Shown piece after piece: positions 16,563-25,381 of a stretch of 64,000 nt of DNA. The stretch lies in assembly GCF_900119145.1 (NCBI RefSeq), contig NZ_FPIY01000001.1, forward strand, positions 558,001 through 622,000. The letters run 5' to 3'. The stretch's first letter is position 1, and each line of letters begins with the position of its first letter. The notes under the pieces are model-generated. The model did no database searches and was not told where the DNA came from. It saw only the letters and a program-made list of their open reading frames with translations. A program made the position numbers and the translations under genes. Origin of the DNA: Cellulophaga fucicola (GTDB taxonomy: Bacteria; Bacteroidota; Bacteroidia; Flavobacteriales; Flavobacteriaceae).

Positions 16563-17939
16563 TTACCAACCGTCTAAAACGCACTGCATAGTATATGGTT
16601 TGGTTGTAGATAAAGGTAAATCTTGTAGCTCATCACCCAAATAATTACCACTAGCAGAACCAGTAGCATTTTTAAAACGATAAGACCAACAGTACCTAAG
16701 GTTGGTATGTTCTTCTGAATATGTTACTAAATTATCTTCTAGAATTACATTGTCAAAATCTGAGAATGCTAAAAAGTAGCCTAAAAACTTGTTTCTACGT
16801 ACATCTGCATCTGCACTTTTGTACATATACATTCCGCAATTGTTAAGTACGTTGTCGTGTACATAAGTAGCTCTGTTGTGTCCTTTATCTCCACCACTAG
16901 AATATTGTATGTAACCCAGCCTACCATTTACAGAGCCGCTAAGCATTGTAATTGTATTTCTGGCAATAATGTTGTGGGTTTTATGCCAAGAAACAAGAGG
17001 ACCATCTATATATACGTTACCATCTCCTTGCTCTAATATGTTATCTAAAATATAAACGTTTTTACCACTAGTGTTTACAATGTCTCCGCCTTTGTTATGG
17101 TGAAAGTAATTGTTATGTATTAAAATGTCTTCATCTACACGGCCAGCACCCTCTATGTCTATTCCAAATTGTGGACTAGTACCATTTATATTATGTATTT
17201 CATTATCTGTAATAGTAATACGTTTGCCACCAACAATAGAAATTCCTTGTCTACGGTTGTTAAAAATGTTATTGTTTGTAAAAGTAACATCTGTAGCATC
17301 TAGGACTAAAGAACCATCGCCTGTTGTATCTTTAATAACCATATTATCTATTAAAACAATGTTACTATCGTTCCAAACACAAATACCATGACCCTCATCA
17401 TGAGATGTAGCACCATCACTTTCGCGAGGTGTAAAAATATGAGAATCTCTATCACCCTTAATTGTACCATCTCTAACAATAATATTATCGCCATCTAAGC
17501 TAATAATACAGTAGTTCCATTTGTCGTTTGTATCCATTTCTAATACGGCACCTTCACTAAAGACAAACTCTGTATTGTTGTGTATTTCTATGCCACCTTG
17601 GTATATTTCGTTTACATCTTTACCAACAAGGTATTCACCTTTTGGTAATGTAACCATACCAAAACCCTCGTCATAAGCCCAGTCTATTGCAGCTTGTAAA
17701 TTAGCAGTTGTAGTAACAGGGTCTGTGCCGTTGTTAGGTATATTCCACTGCTCTAAATCTATAATGTATTCTTGTATGTTGGTTACTTCTGGTTGCTTAG
17801 AGCTAAAGGCTAGTTTTGGCAAACCATCACCGTCTAAGTCTTCTGCAGTAACTTTATTAACTACGTCTAACTCGTCCTTATTACAAGAGGTTAGGCATAC
17901 AAGTAGGGCTAAAAATAAAGAATGGGATACTTTTTTCAT
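16563..17939 (-). CDS. Right-handed beta-helix repeat lipoprotein
   Basis: A 458-residue lipoprotein (lipobox LTSC, Cys19; next residues NKDELD match the K-acidic surface-export pattern of flavobacterial lipoproteins). After a short DLDGDGLPK segment that looks like a calcium-binding loop, the protein opens like pectate-lyase-type helices (ANLQAAIDWAYDEGFGMVTLPKGEYLV start at residue 82) and then shows repeated coils with NNxIFNNRRQGISI, ITDNEIHN, IHNNYFHHN and YILDNIL. The fold is shared by polysaccharide lyases, glycosidases and epimerases acting on alginate, pectin and carrageenan. No catalytic motif I can name is visible, so activity is left open. Being near the GH82 gene hints at algal polysaccharide use. 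Confidence 0.75.
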   Translation of the reverse strand: MKKVSHSLFLALLVCLTSCNKDELDVVNKVTAEDLDGDGLPKLAFSSKQPEVTNIQEYIIDLEQWNIPNNGTDPVTTTANLQAAIDWAYDEGFGMVTLPKGEYLVGKDVNEIYQGGIEIHNNTEFVFSEGAVLEMDTNDKWNYCIISLDGDNIIVRDGTIKGDRDSHIFTPRESDGATSHDEGHGICVWNDSNIVLIDNMVIKDTTGDGSLVLDATDVTFTNNNIFNNRRQGISIVGGKRITITDNEIHNINGTSPQFGIDIEGAGRVDEDILIHNNYFHHNKGGDIVNTSGKNVYILDNILEQGDGNVYIDGPLVSWHKTHNIIARNTITMLSGSVNGRLGYIQYSSGGDKGHNRATYVHDNVLNNCGMYMYKSADADVRRNKFLGYFLAFSDFDNVILEDNLVTYSEEHTNLRYCWSYRFKNATGSASGNYLGDELQDLPLSTTKPYTMQCVLDGW

Positions 17940-18139
17940 GTTGTTTTTTTCTAATTTAATAGGTTGTAAAAACTATGTTATATCTAAATTTAGATATAAC
18001 AATGCATAAAATAGTAAACTGATTTTTTCTTTAATTAGTATTATAAAGAAGCACAACTTTGTTTTTTTAGAGGCATCTTATTCTTTGATAATTAACTTAA
18101 AAGCTATAGTTAATAGGAGGGAAGAGTCTATTTTAAAAT

Positions 18140-19534
18140 TTACTCTAAACTACTAATAATGTTTAGAAATTTATACTTACTATTAAACAACTTGTATTCT
18201 GTATCTATTTCTTTAAGCTGACTTTCTATTAGTTTTACTTCTCTGTAATTAACTAAAAAAAGAGAACCTTCGCCCAAATTAAACATACGTTCTTCTGCGG
18301 TTACCAACCTTGTATAATCTATGACTAAACTCTTTAAAATGGAATGCTGTACTTGGTAAGACTCAATTTCTTGTAAACTACTATTTATTTTATTTTTTAA
18401 ACTCACTTTTGTAGCCATAATATCAAAGTCTACATCTTGCAGCTTTACTTTGGCTAACTTTAAATCTGCACGTTCTTTTCTTAAAAATAAAGGGAAGCTA
18501 ATAGCTAAACCAGTTTTGTAATTGGCAGTATTAAAGCTATTAAGATTTTCATAATCTGCACTTAAAAAGTTATACTGCAAATCTATTTTAGGCAATAGGT
18601 TGTTTGTTTTATAGCGCTTATCTATTGTTAAAATATTCTTTTTAATTTCTAATGCTCTTAATTTAGGATGATTTTCTATTAAATTATCTGTTGTATCGTT
18701 TAAAAGTGAACTATTAAGTACAGCGTCTATAGTAGCAATGGTGTTTATGTCTGGTGTAATGTTATCTTCAATCTCTAATGGTACATTGTTTTGCAACCAT
18801 AAAAAGTTAGAAACTTCTAGGGTCGATTTTAAATAACCAATTTTTGCTTTTTCTAAATCTAACAATCTATTTTTGTAATTAATGCCAGCCTCTAGCGTAT
18901 CTATTGCAGGTTTATCACCAGCTCTAAAGCTCTTTTTTACGTTTTGTAAACGTGTGTCTGCATTTACCAAATAGCTTTTGTAAGCAACAACAGCTTTGTA
19001 GTTTTTTAGCCAATTAAAATAAGACTCAGATGCGTTGTACAAAAAGTCGCTAATTACCAATTTTTGTTTTGCTTCTGCTTGTTCTGTATATAGTTTGGCT
19101 TGTTTTAGGGTTGCCATTCTTTTATTGGTAAGCAAACCTTTTGCAAGCGATACAGAAACACCAGCACTATACAAACCATCTTCTGGCGTATTGTATTCTG
19201 GGTTTAGATAAACCCCTTCGTTATTTTCATAATTTGCTTTTAGCTCTATACCATACCAGGTAGGTATTTTAAAAGTAGCGTTTAGCTTATCATAATAATC
19301 TGTGTTTTTAAACTTTTTATTGGCAAAATCTACTTCTAATTTAGGATCAAAAGCACCTCTAGATTTTAGTAATTTAGCTTCGCCCTCTGTAGTTATAAGA
19401 CGCGCTTGTTTAACTATAGGGTGGTACTTTTTTACATAACCTAAATATTCCTCTAGACTTAATATAGTATCTGTTTTTTGCGAAAATGTCACAGAAAACC
19501 ATAAAGAACACACAACAATTAGTATTTTTTTCAT
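18140..19534 (-). CDS. TolC-family outer-membrane efflux protein
   Basis: A 464-residue outer-membrane protein with a cleavable signal peptide (ILIVVCSLWFSVTFSQ). It has the two long-helix repeats of the family: residues 25-230 (LSLEEYLGYVKKYHPIVKQARL ends near 47) and 260-460 (LIENHPKLRALEIKKNILTIDKRYKTNNLLPKIDL segment), with short strands (FPLFLRKERADLKLAK). It is the outer exit duct of the export system; its ATG sits one base inside the stop of the HlyD-like gene, so the two are translationally coupled. It is the last gene of the TetR operon. Confidence 0.87.
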   Translation of the reverse strand: MKKILIVVCSLWFSVTFSQKTDTILSLEEYLGYVKKYHPIVKQARLITTEGEAKLLKSRGAFDPKLEVDFANKKFKNTDYYDKLNATFKIPTWYGIELKANYENNEGVYLNPEYNTPEDGLYSAGVSVSLAKGLLTNKRMATLKQAKLYTEQAEAKQKLVISDFLYNASESYFNWLKNYKAVVAYKSYLVNADTRLQNVKKSFRAGDKPAIDTLEAGINYKNRLLDLEKAKIGYLKSTLEVSNFLWLQNNVPLEIEDNITPDINTIATIDAVLNSSLLNDTTDNLIENHPKLRALEIKKNILTIDKRYKTNNLLPKIDLQYNFLSADYENLNSFNTANYKTGLAISFPLFLRKERADLKLAKVKLQDVDFDIMATKVSLKNKINSSLQEIESYQVQHSILKSLVIDYTRLVTAEERMFNLGEGSLFLVNYREVKLIESQLKEIDTEYKLFNSKYKFLNIISSLE

Positions 19535-20895
19535 TAGGCTTTCTTTTTGTCTTTAGAATCGGTTTTTTTAGCTGTAGGCTGATAAAAATTTGGAGGAAAA
19601 CTGTTTATTTGTCTCCAAAGTTCAAACCAAATAGGTACGTTCTCTAACAAAGCAATGGTTTTAGCACCAGAGCCTACACGTATAGCTGTTGGCCAAGCTA
19701 CCATATTAGAATCGGGCTTTAAAAGCACACGATATTTACCATTATTACTAATAAAATTTTCTATAGCAACAATTTTAGCACCATACGTACCATAAGACAC
19801 ATTTGGCCAACCGCTAAATACAATTGCAGGCCAACCATCAAACTGTACACGTACTTCTTCACCAACGTGTATTAAAGGTAAGTCTATTGGTTTTACATAC
19901 ATTTCTACTGCCAACTCGTAATCTGCGGGCATAATACTTACCAAAGGCTCACCTTCTTTAAAGGTTTCACCCAAACCGGCTTTTATTGTTTTGTTTATAA
20001 AGCCAGCTTGTGGCGCAGTAATAAATAATAAACTGTTTCGTTTTTTGTAATTGGCTAAATTGGTCTCTAGTTTAGACACTTGTGCTTCTATATCTAATCC
20101 ACCAGATTGTGCAGTGTATAAACTACTTTGTGCTTTGGCAATTTTATCTGCGTATGTAGCGCCTAAAGTAGCAATTGCAAGCTCACTGTTAATAGCATCT
20201 TGTCTTGTACTTAGTAATTTATTTTGTTGCGATATTAACTTGGCGTTTACCTCTTGGTATTTAGAACGTTTTTCTTCTACATCTTTTACAGCTTTTAAAC
20301 CATCTTCTTGCAACTGTATTGTACGTAAATACTGTTTGTTTGCAATATCTGCGTTAATTTTTAAAGCTTCTAAATCTATGCTATCGCTTACTACTTTTAA
20401 GAGTGTTTGTTTTACCTTGTTTTTTGCTTGTTCTAGTTTTAAACGGCGTTCTTGTTGCAATGCGTTAATCTGACTCTGTAATGCGTTTACTTTGTTTTTA
20501 TAAGCTGTAACAGAAGATGATTTTGCTGTAATTTGGTTGTCTGTACGCTCTGCCAAGCGCTCATCAAAATACTCACTTTTTACTTCAGAAATCCTAAGTA
20601 TAGTATCTCCCTTTTTTACAAAATTACCCTCTTGTACAAACCATTCTTCTACACGCCCAGGAATCTGAGATTGCAATGTTTGTGGTCTTTGGTTTGGTTT
20701 TAAAGTAGTAACATTACCCTGACTAGATATATTTTGCGTCCACGGTAGAAACAAAATGAGAATTAAAATAACAGTAAAAATCAATAAGAACTTTTTAAAG
20801 CCTTTGTTGTATTCTTTTGTAAAAATATCTTTACCAGACTTGTACTTTGTCAAGTCAATAAATTCAGATACTTTATTGTTAGATATATTTAGCAT
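19534..20895 (-). CDS. HlyD-family membrane fusion protein
   Basis: A 453-residue periplasmic adaptor. An N-terminal cytosolic segment leads to one membrane helix (FLLIFTVILILILFLPW, about residues 34-50), then a split biotinyl-lipoyl domain (GRVEEWFVQEGNFVKKGDTI), a long coiled-coil hairpin (residues 105-270) and the returning lipoyl strand (FITAPQAGFINKTIKAGLGE). It ends with a beta-barrel domain (VRVQFDGWPAIVF). It connects the ABC protein downstream of TetR with the TolC-like exit duct, in type I secretion or drug export fashion. It starts 3 bp after the ABC gene. Confidence 0.87.
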   Translation of the reverse strand: MLNISNNKVSEFIDLTKYKSGKDIFTKEYNKGFKKFLLIFTVILILILFLPWTQNISSQGNVTTLKPNQRPQTLQSQIPGRVEEWFVQEGNFVKKGDTILRISEVKSEYFDERLAERTDNQITAKSSSVTAYKNKVNALQSQINALQQERRLKLEQAKNKVKQTLLKVVSDSIDLEALKINADIANKQYLRTIQLQEDGLKAVKDVEEKRSKYQEVNAKLISQQNKLLSTRQDAINSELAIATLGATYADKIAKAQSSLYTAQSGGLDIEAQVSKLETNLANYKKRNSLLFITAPQAGFINKTIKAGLGETFKEGEPLVSIMPADYELAVEMYVKPIDLPLIHVGEEVRVQFDGWPAIVFSGWPNVSYGTYGAKIVAIENFISNNGKYRVLLKPDSNMVAWPTAIRVGSGAKTIALLENVPIWFELWRQINSFPPNFYQPTAKKTDSKDKKKA

Positions 20896-20898
20896 AGT

Positions 20899-22566
20899 CT
20901 ATTTTTTGTTGTTAATTATAACTCCGTTCTTAAGTGTAATTTGTTTGTTACACTTTTTCTCCCAACTCTTGTTATTGCTTACAATAACCAAACTCCAAGA
21001 GTGCGTAGCTAGCGTTAAATAATTAATAATTGCTGTTGCTTCTTGCGAGTCAAACAAGTCTAACGGATTCTCTAATATCAATAGTTTTGGTTGCTTAACA
21101 ACAGCCCTAGCCAAGACCAATTTTTTAGTAGCTGTATAAGAAATTTGCTTTCCTTCTGGTATTAACATTGTATTTAAACCATTTGGTTGCTGCTTTAAAA
21201 ATGGTGTTAAGCCTAAGTTTTCAAAAGTGTTATAAATAGTGGCATCAGAAATATCTTTGTTACCAAATGTAATGTTCTCTCTAATGGTTCCTTCAAAGGT
21301 AGTTTCTTCAAAAAGAGACATTCCTAAAATAGCTCTGTATTTATTAATGTATAAACTCTCTATAGACAAATTGTTTACGTGTATATAGCCCTCTGTAGGG
21401 AAGGTAACACCAGCAATAAGTTGCAATAGGGTAGACTTACCAGAACCACTCTCTCCAGATATTAAAATACGGTCTTTAGGGTTTATGGTAAAAGATATAT
21501 CTTTAAGTAAAGGCGTATTATTTTCGTTTACTTTATAAAATACATTTTTAAGCTCAACAGTTAAGTCCTCATTGTTATCTAACAATTCGCCTTCTTGCGC
21601 TTCTATAGGTTTGTCTACAACTTGCCCTAGTTTTTCTATGGCAGTTAGTACATCATAAAAAGACTCTAAACCTAAAATTAGTTTTTCAACCGAGTTTATA
21701 ACCAAAAGAATAATAATCTCTGCGGCAACAAATTGTCCAATATTCATACGTTGGTCTAGAACTAAAAAACCACCAATAGAAAGTAATCCAGCTGTAACAA
21801 TAACTTTAAAACCAACCATTTGTAAAAACTGAATCTTTAGTATTTTAAAATGACTTTCTCTAGATGTTACATAATCACTAACCAAATCATCGGTTTTTTC
21901 TAAAGCTAAAGCCGTTTTTCCAGATAGTTTAAAGCTAATAACAGAGCGCGAAATTTCTTGTAACCAATGCGCAACTTTGTATTTGTTTTTAGACTCTTTT
22001 AAACTTGTATCTAAACCTCTTTGAGACGTATATTTAAAAACAATGTATACCAAAAGCAGTAGCAATACCCCAAATAATATAAAAAATGGATGGTAAAAAG
22101 ATAGCAGAATTAAAGCAAACATTATTTGCAATAGGGCAGATGGTACATCTATTAATATTTTAGACAAGCCTTTTTGTATGGTAAGCGTATCAAAAAAACG
22201 ATTAGCCAATTCTGGAAAGTGAAAATTACGTAACTCGTTCATCTTAATTTTAGGAAAACGGTAACTTAACTCAAAAGACGATCTTGTAAAAATACGTTGC
22301 TGTATGGTTTCTATAATACGAATCTGCATTAGTTTTAAAACGCCCGAAAAAGCAACACCCACAGTAACCAAAACAATTAAAACCACCCAAGAAGCAGAAA
22401 CCTGCGCACCTTGTAGTAAATTAATAATAGTCTGTATACCAATTGGCAAACTTAAAGCTACAATACCCTCAAAAATGGCAAAATAACCTATCTGAAAAAT
22501 GTCTTTGCGCTCTAATTGTAATAGGCCTAAAAAACGTTTCCAAGGAGATAAAGTATTATTTGGCAT
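20899..22566 (-). CDS. ABC transporter (fused membrane/ATPase) with degenerate nucleotide site
   Basis: A 555-residue half-transporter of the type I secretion class: six-helix membrane domain (residues 25-310), then an ABC domain. Walker A is intact (GESGSGKST, 371-379), but the rest is altered: the Q-loop glutamine is missing around 412-420 (AILGMSLFEE), the LSGGQ signature is SYTAT (476-480), Walker B reads LLILENP with Glu499-Asn500 in place of Asp-Glu, and the switch histidine position is Asn (IVSNN, 529-532). As a homodimer it would have no normal catalytic site. It may bind ATP without ordinary turnover or use a different mechanism. The gene overlaps the TetR gene by 11 bp and sits 3 bp before the HlyD gene. 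Confidence 0.85.
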   Translation of the reverse strand: MPNNTLSPWKRFLGLLQLERKDIFQIGYFAIFEGIVALSLPIGIQTIINLLQGAQVSASWVVLIVLVTVGVAFSGVLKLMQIRIIETIQQRIFTRSSFELSYRFPKIKMNELRNFHFPELANRFFDTLTIQKGLSKILIDVPSALLQIMFALILLSFYHPFFILFGVLLLLLVYIVFKYTSQRGLDTSLKESKNKYKVAHWLQEISRSVISFKLSGKTALALEKTDDLVSDYVTSRESHFKILKIQFLQMVGFKVIVTAGLLSIGGFLVLDQRMNIGQFVAAEIIILLVINSVEKLILGLESFYDVLTAIEKLGQVVDKPIEAQEGELLDNNEDLTVELKNVFYKVNENNTPLLKDISFTINPKDRILISGESGSGKSTLLQLIAGVTFPTEGYIHVNNLSIESLYINKYRAILGMSLFEETTFEGTIRENITFGNKDISDATIYNTFENLGLTPFLKQQPNGLNTMLIPEGKQISYTATKKLVLARAVVKQPKLLILENPLDLFDSQEATAIINYLTLATHSWSLVIVSNNKSWEKKCNKQITLKNGVIINNKK

Positions 22567-23236
22567 TTGTTACTGTTTTTAAAGTTAAGTCGGTAAAAAA
22601 GTCTGTTGGTGTTGTAGTAGTATTACAATTGGTAATAGACTTAAAATGTTGTTGTATAAAATGTTGGTGTAAAGATCCCTCTACCATAGTACTAGCATAG
22701 CTTAATGCAAATTTATAGTCTGGGTTGTATGCCAAGATAATATCTGCAATACGCTGTATAGTGCGCTTGTAAGGCATAAAAAAGCCCTCTTTATTATCCT
22801 CGTCTACATCTTTAGTATAGTATACCTTAGAGTTCTCGTTAATAATAATAGAATTAAGTAACACCTCGTTAATATGGCTGTATTTATTGTCTTGTTCTGT
22901 GGTTTTAGTTACCACTTCTATGGCTTTTTTAAGTTTTTCTGTAGCATCTGTAATACTGTAGGTTTCTATAACCAATTGGTATTCTACCCAACCCCAATAC
23001 CAAGCTGTTAAGTACATAAGTAGTTTGTGTTTACTCTCAAAATAACGGTAAATAGAACTCTCGTTAGAACCAATATTAGCACCTAGTTTTTTAAAGTTAA
23101 AATCTTCAAAACCAATTTCTTCTAGAAGAATAATACTGTTTTCTATAATTTTTTTACCTAAAGTAGAAGATTCTGGATCTTTTAAGTAGATGCCTGTTGG
23201 TATTTCTATTTTAATGTTTGATAGTAATGTCTTCAT
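22556..23236 (-). CDS. TetR-family regulator of the export operon
   Basis: A 226-residue protein with a TetR-type N-terminal helix-turn-helix (IIENSIILLEEIGFEDFNFKKLGANIGSNESSIYRYF spans residues 30-66; key part FKKLGANIGSNESSIYRYFESK) and a long helical ligand-binding part. It is the first gene of the operon TetR-ABC-HlyD-TolC and overlaps the ABC gene by 11 bp, so it is co-expressed with the pump it presumably controls. A perfect 17-bp palindrome over the promoter (23261-23277) is the expected operator. The inducing compound is unknown. Confidence 0.85.
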   Translation of the reverse strand: MKTLLSNIKIEIPTGIYLKDPESSTLGKKIIENSIILLEEIGFEDFNFKKLGANIGSNESSIYRYFESKHKLLMYLTAWYWGWVEYQLVIETYSITDATEKLKKAIEVVTKTTEQDNKYSHINEVLLNSIIINENSKVYYTKDVDEDNKEGFFMPYKRTIQRIADIILAYNPDYKFALSYASTMVEGSLHQHFIQQHFKSITNCNTTTTPTDFFTDLTLKTVTNAK

Positions 23237-23254
23237 AGATACAAATTATACGCG

Positions 23255-23277
23255 CAAATATAATAGTATTACTATTA
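23255..23277 (-). promoter_or_regulatory. TetR operon promoter and 17-bp palindromic operator
   Basis: TAATAGTA-T-TACTATTA (23261-23277) is a perfect inverted repeat with 8-bp arms. On the minus strand it runs directly into the -7 element TATATTTG (23262-23255), about 19 bp before the ATG. A dimeric TetR protein bound here would cover the promoter, giving autorepression of the whole export operon. Confidence 0.7.
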
Positions 23278-23497
23278 AAAAAGAAATACAAGCTATTAAT
23301 TAGATGTTGTTTTAATGTAAAATAAATGTAATGTACTGTTTATTATGTGCTTGTACTGATGCTAAAAAACAAAATAAATGATATCTTTAGACGTTAAGTC
23401 GATAAAAACACCAAAATCGCAATAGTTTTAGATTGATAATTTGATGTATGAATATTTAAAAAGAGCTATAGTTGCAGTGAGGAAAATGAGTAAAGGA

Positions 23498-24203
23498 GTC
23501 TAGATTTTTTTGGTTCGTTTTTTTATCAATGAAAAAAATGATCAAATATTGTTTAGTGTACAATTAGTTACCGACACATTTTAATCTCCTTACTACTACA
23601 ATTAAAACACTAGAATTGACAGTTTATTAAATCTTAATCAGAATATTCTTTTTAGGCTGACCTACGAAAGTCTTGAGTAAAACTAAAGTTGAGATTTCGT
23701 GCAAATAATCCGTTTGTTATGAATTCAAACAGCGTTTGAAGAAGTTAGCGGTTATTTAGAAATTGAAACGTATAGTTTAGCAATGGGTTCGTGAGTCTAG
23801 ATTTTTTTGGTTCGTTTTTCTATCAATGAAAAAAATGATCAAATATTGTTTAGTGTGCAATTAGTTCCCGATACATTTTAATCTCCTTACTACTACAACT
23901 AAAACACTAGAATTGAAAGTTTATTAAATCTTAATCAGAATATTCTTTTTAGGCTGACCTACGAAAGTTTTGCGTAAAATTAAAGTTGAGATTTCGTGCA
24001 AATAATCCGTTTGTTATGAATTCAAACAGCGTTTGAAGAAGTTAGCGATTATTTAGAAATTGAAACGTATAGTTTAGCAATGGGTTCGTGAGTCTAGATT
24101 TTTTTGGTTCGTTTTTTTATCAATGAAAAAAATGATCAAATATTGTTTAGTGTACAATTAGTTCCCGATACATTTTAATCTCCTTACTACTATAATTAAA
24201 ACA
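23498..24203. repeat. 297-bp tandem direct repeat, 2.4 copies
   Basis: Copies start at 23498, 23795 and 24092 (each at GTCTAGATTTTTTTGG), a period of exactly 297 bp; the third copy stops after about 112 bp. Copies differ by only a few bases. No long open frame is present, but each unit ends in a short frame reading EVSGYLEIETYSLAMGS-stop, which looks like the decayed end of a gene. Each unit also holds T7/A7 stretches able to fold (TTTTTTTATCAATGAAAAAAA). The 1157-bp gap 23237-24393 holds this repeat, the TetR promoter on its left and the YHYH promoter on its right, and no supported gene. Confidence 0.9.
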
Positions 24204-24295
24204 ATATAACTGATACCATCTACTCTTCAGAAAAAAATGAATAAAAAACCTCTTTTCTACATTTTATAAAATCTAAAAACGAGTACAACCAAGGT

Positions 24296-24361
24296 TTCAC
24301 AGAAAACCTAGCAGCGTTTACAGAAAGTTACTATTTGGTACAGTATCTATACATAGATTTG
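24296..24361 (+). promoter_or_regulatory. YHYH operon promoter module with 21-bp-spaced repeats
   Basis: TTCACAGA at 24296-24303 and TTTACAGA at 24317-24324 (offset 21 bp), then TAGATTTG at 24354-24361, then 32 nt to the ATG at 24394. Repeat offset, repeat-to-promoter distance and leader length all equal those of the CotH gene at 13.8 kb. This points to the same regulator, likely of the LytTR class. Confidence 0.65.
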
Positions 24362-24393
24362 AAATAAAAAATTATAACTCAATCTATAATAAT

Positions 24394-25368
24394 ATGAAAC
24401 TAAAACTAATAAGCATATTTATAGCAACACTAGCTGCTGCTTGTAATAGCAACGATGATTCTAATACTACAACTAACTCAAATGATTTGGTTGTAAGTGT
24501 AGATCCTTCTTTATTTTTAACAAACTCAGGCAACGTAACTGTTACAAAAGTACCTTGTACTTTATCTGACGGTACAGTTACAGATTGTTACGAGATTGTA
24601 ACAACAAGTACACCTACAGACCACGAAATGGGACCTTGGTGTCCAGAAAATATTGCTGATGACGCTTCTAAAGGCGGAATTTGGTTAGAAAATGGTGAAG
24701 TACACGATGTAGATGGTGCTTTTATAGAAAATATGGCCACTTTTTACAACGATACTAAATGGAAAATGTACGATGCCAATGGTGATATCTATACTACAGA
24801 AACCGAAGAAGATTGTGCCAATGCTGCCAACCCAAATGTTGGTGAGGAGTACGAGAATTTTTGTGTAGAGTGTTTACCATCTTATTTAGGAGAACTAACA
24901 CAGACATATACAATACCAGTTACACCAGTAAAACAAAGTAGTACTTATAGTTTTGGTGGCCCTCCAGGACCTCCAGGTGCAAATGGAGCTGGCCCTTCTC
25001 AAAGAGGTGTAGCTTTTAATGGTGTTGTTTTTGATGCTCCGGCACCTACAGACGCTATTTTAGGCGCATATACTTTAGCACCTTTTGATGATGCAGGCGG
25101 ACATATTAATTTAAACGCAGGTTACCATTATCACGCAACTACAGGAGTATCTACGCAAATTGCTCAAGAAGATGACCATGCGGCACAAATTGGGTACGCT
25201 ATGGATGGTCACGGTTTATATGCACAATTAGATGCTAATAGTAAAGAACCTACAGATTTAGACGAATGTAGAGGGCATACAGATAGTGTTAGAGGATACC
25301 ATTACCACGCAGATGCTCCAGGATCTAATAATTTTATAGATTGCCTTTACGGTGCTTACGTTAACTAA
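24394..25368 (+). CDS. YHYH-domain surface lipoprotein
   Basis: A 324-residue lipoprotein (lipobox AAAC, Cys17, followed by an acidic NSNDDSN stretch typical of surface export). The YHYH motif occurs twice, at 244-247 (GYHYHATTG) and 302-305 (GYHYHADAPG), each in the context expected for the YHYH family. Many Cys residues (CPENI, CVECLP, DECRG, DCLYG) suggest disulfides or metal binding. A collagen-like GGPPGPPGANG tract lies at 188-198. The function of the family is unknown; histidine clusters suggest metal binding. It leads an operon with the two genes that follow and shares its promoter layout with the CotH gene. Confidence 0.82.
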   Translation: MKLKLISIFIATLAAACNSNDDSNTTTNSNDLVVSVDPSLFLTNSGNVTVTKVPCTLSDGTVTDCYEIVTTSTPTDHEMGPWCPENIADDASKGGIWLENGEVHDVDGAFIENMATFYNDTKWKMYDANGDIYTTETEEDCANAANPNVGEEYENFCVECLPSYLGELTQTYTIPVTPVKQSSTYSFGGPPGPPGANGAGPSQRGVAFNGVVFDAPAPTDAILGAYTLAPFDDAGGHINLNAGYHYHATTGVSTQIAQEDDHAAQIGYAMDGHGLYAQLDANSKEPTDLDECRGHTDSVRGYHYHADAPGSNNFIDCLYGAYVN

Positions 25369-25381
25369 AAACAATACAACT

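Noticed and set aside
10092-17939. A polysaccharide utilisation locus around the carrageenase
   Set aside because: No SusC, SusD or sulfatase gene is present; the genes between are regulators, a reductase, CotH and rpoD with separate promoters.
23700-24100. Protein-coding gene inside the tandem repeat
   Set aside because: All frames are broken by stops within about 25 codons; only a short gene-end-like frame per unit remains.
23498-24203. Possible CRISPR-like or satellite array
   Set aside because: Repeat units are 297 bp and adjacent, without short spacers, and no cas genes are present. It is a tandem duplication.
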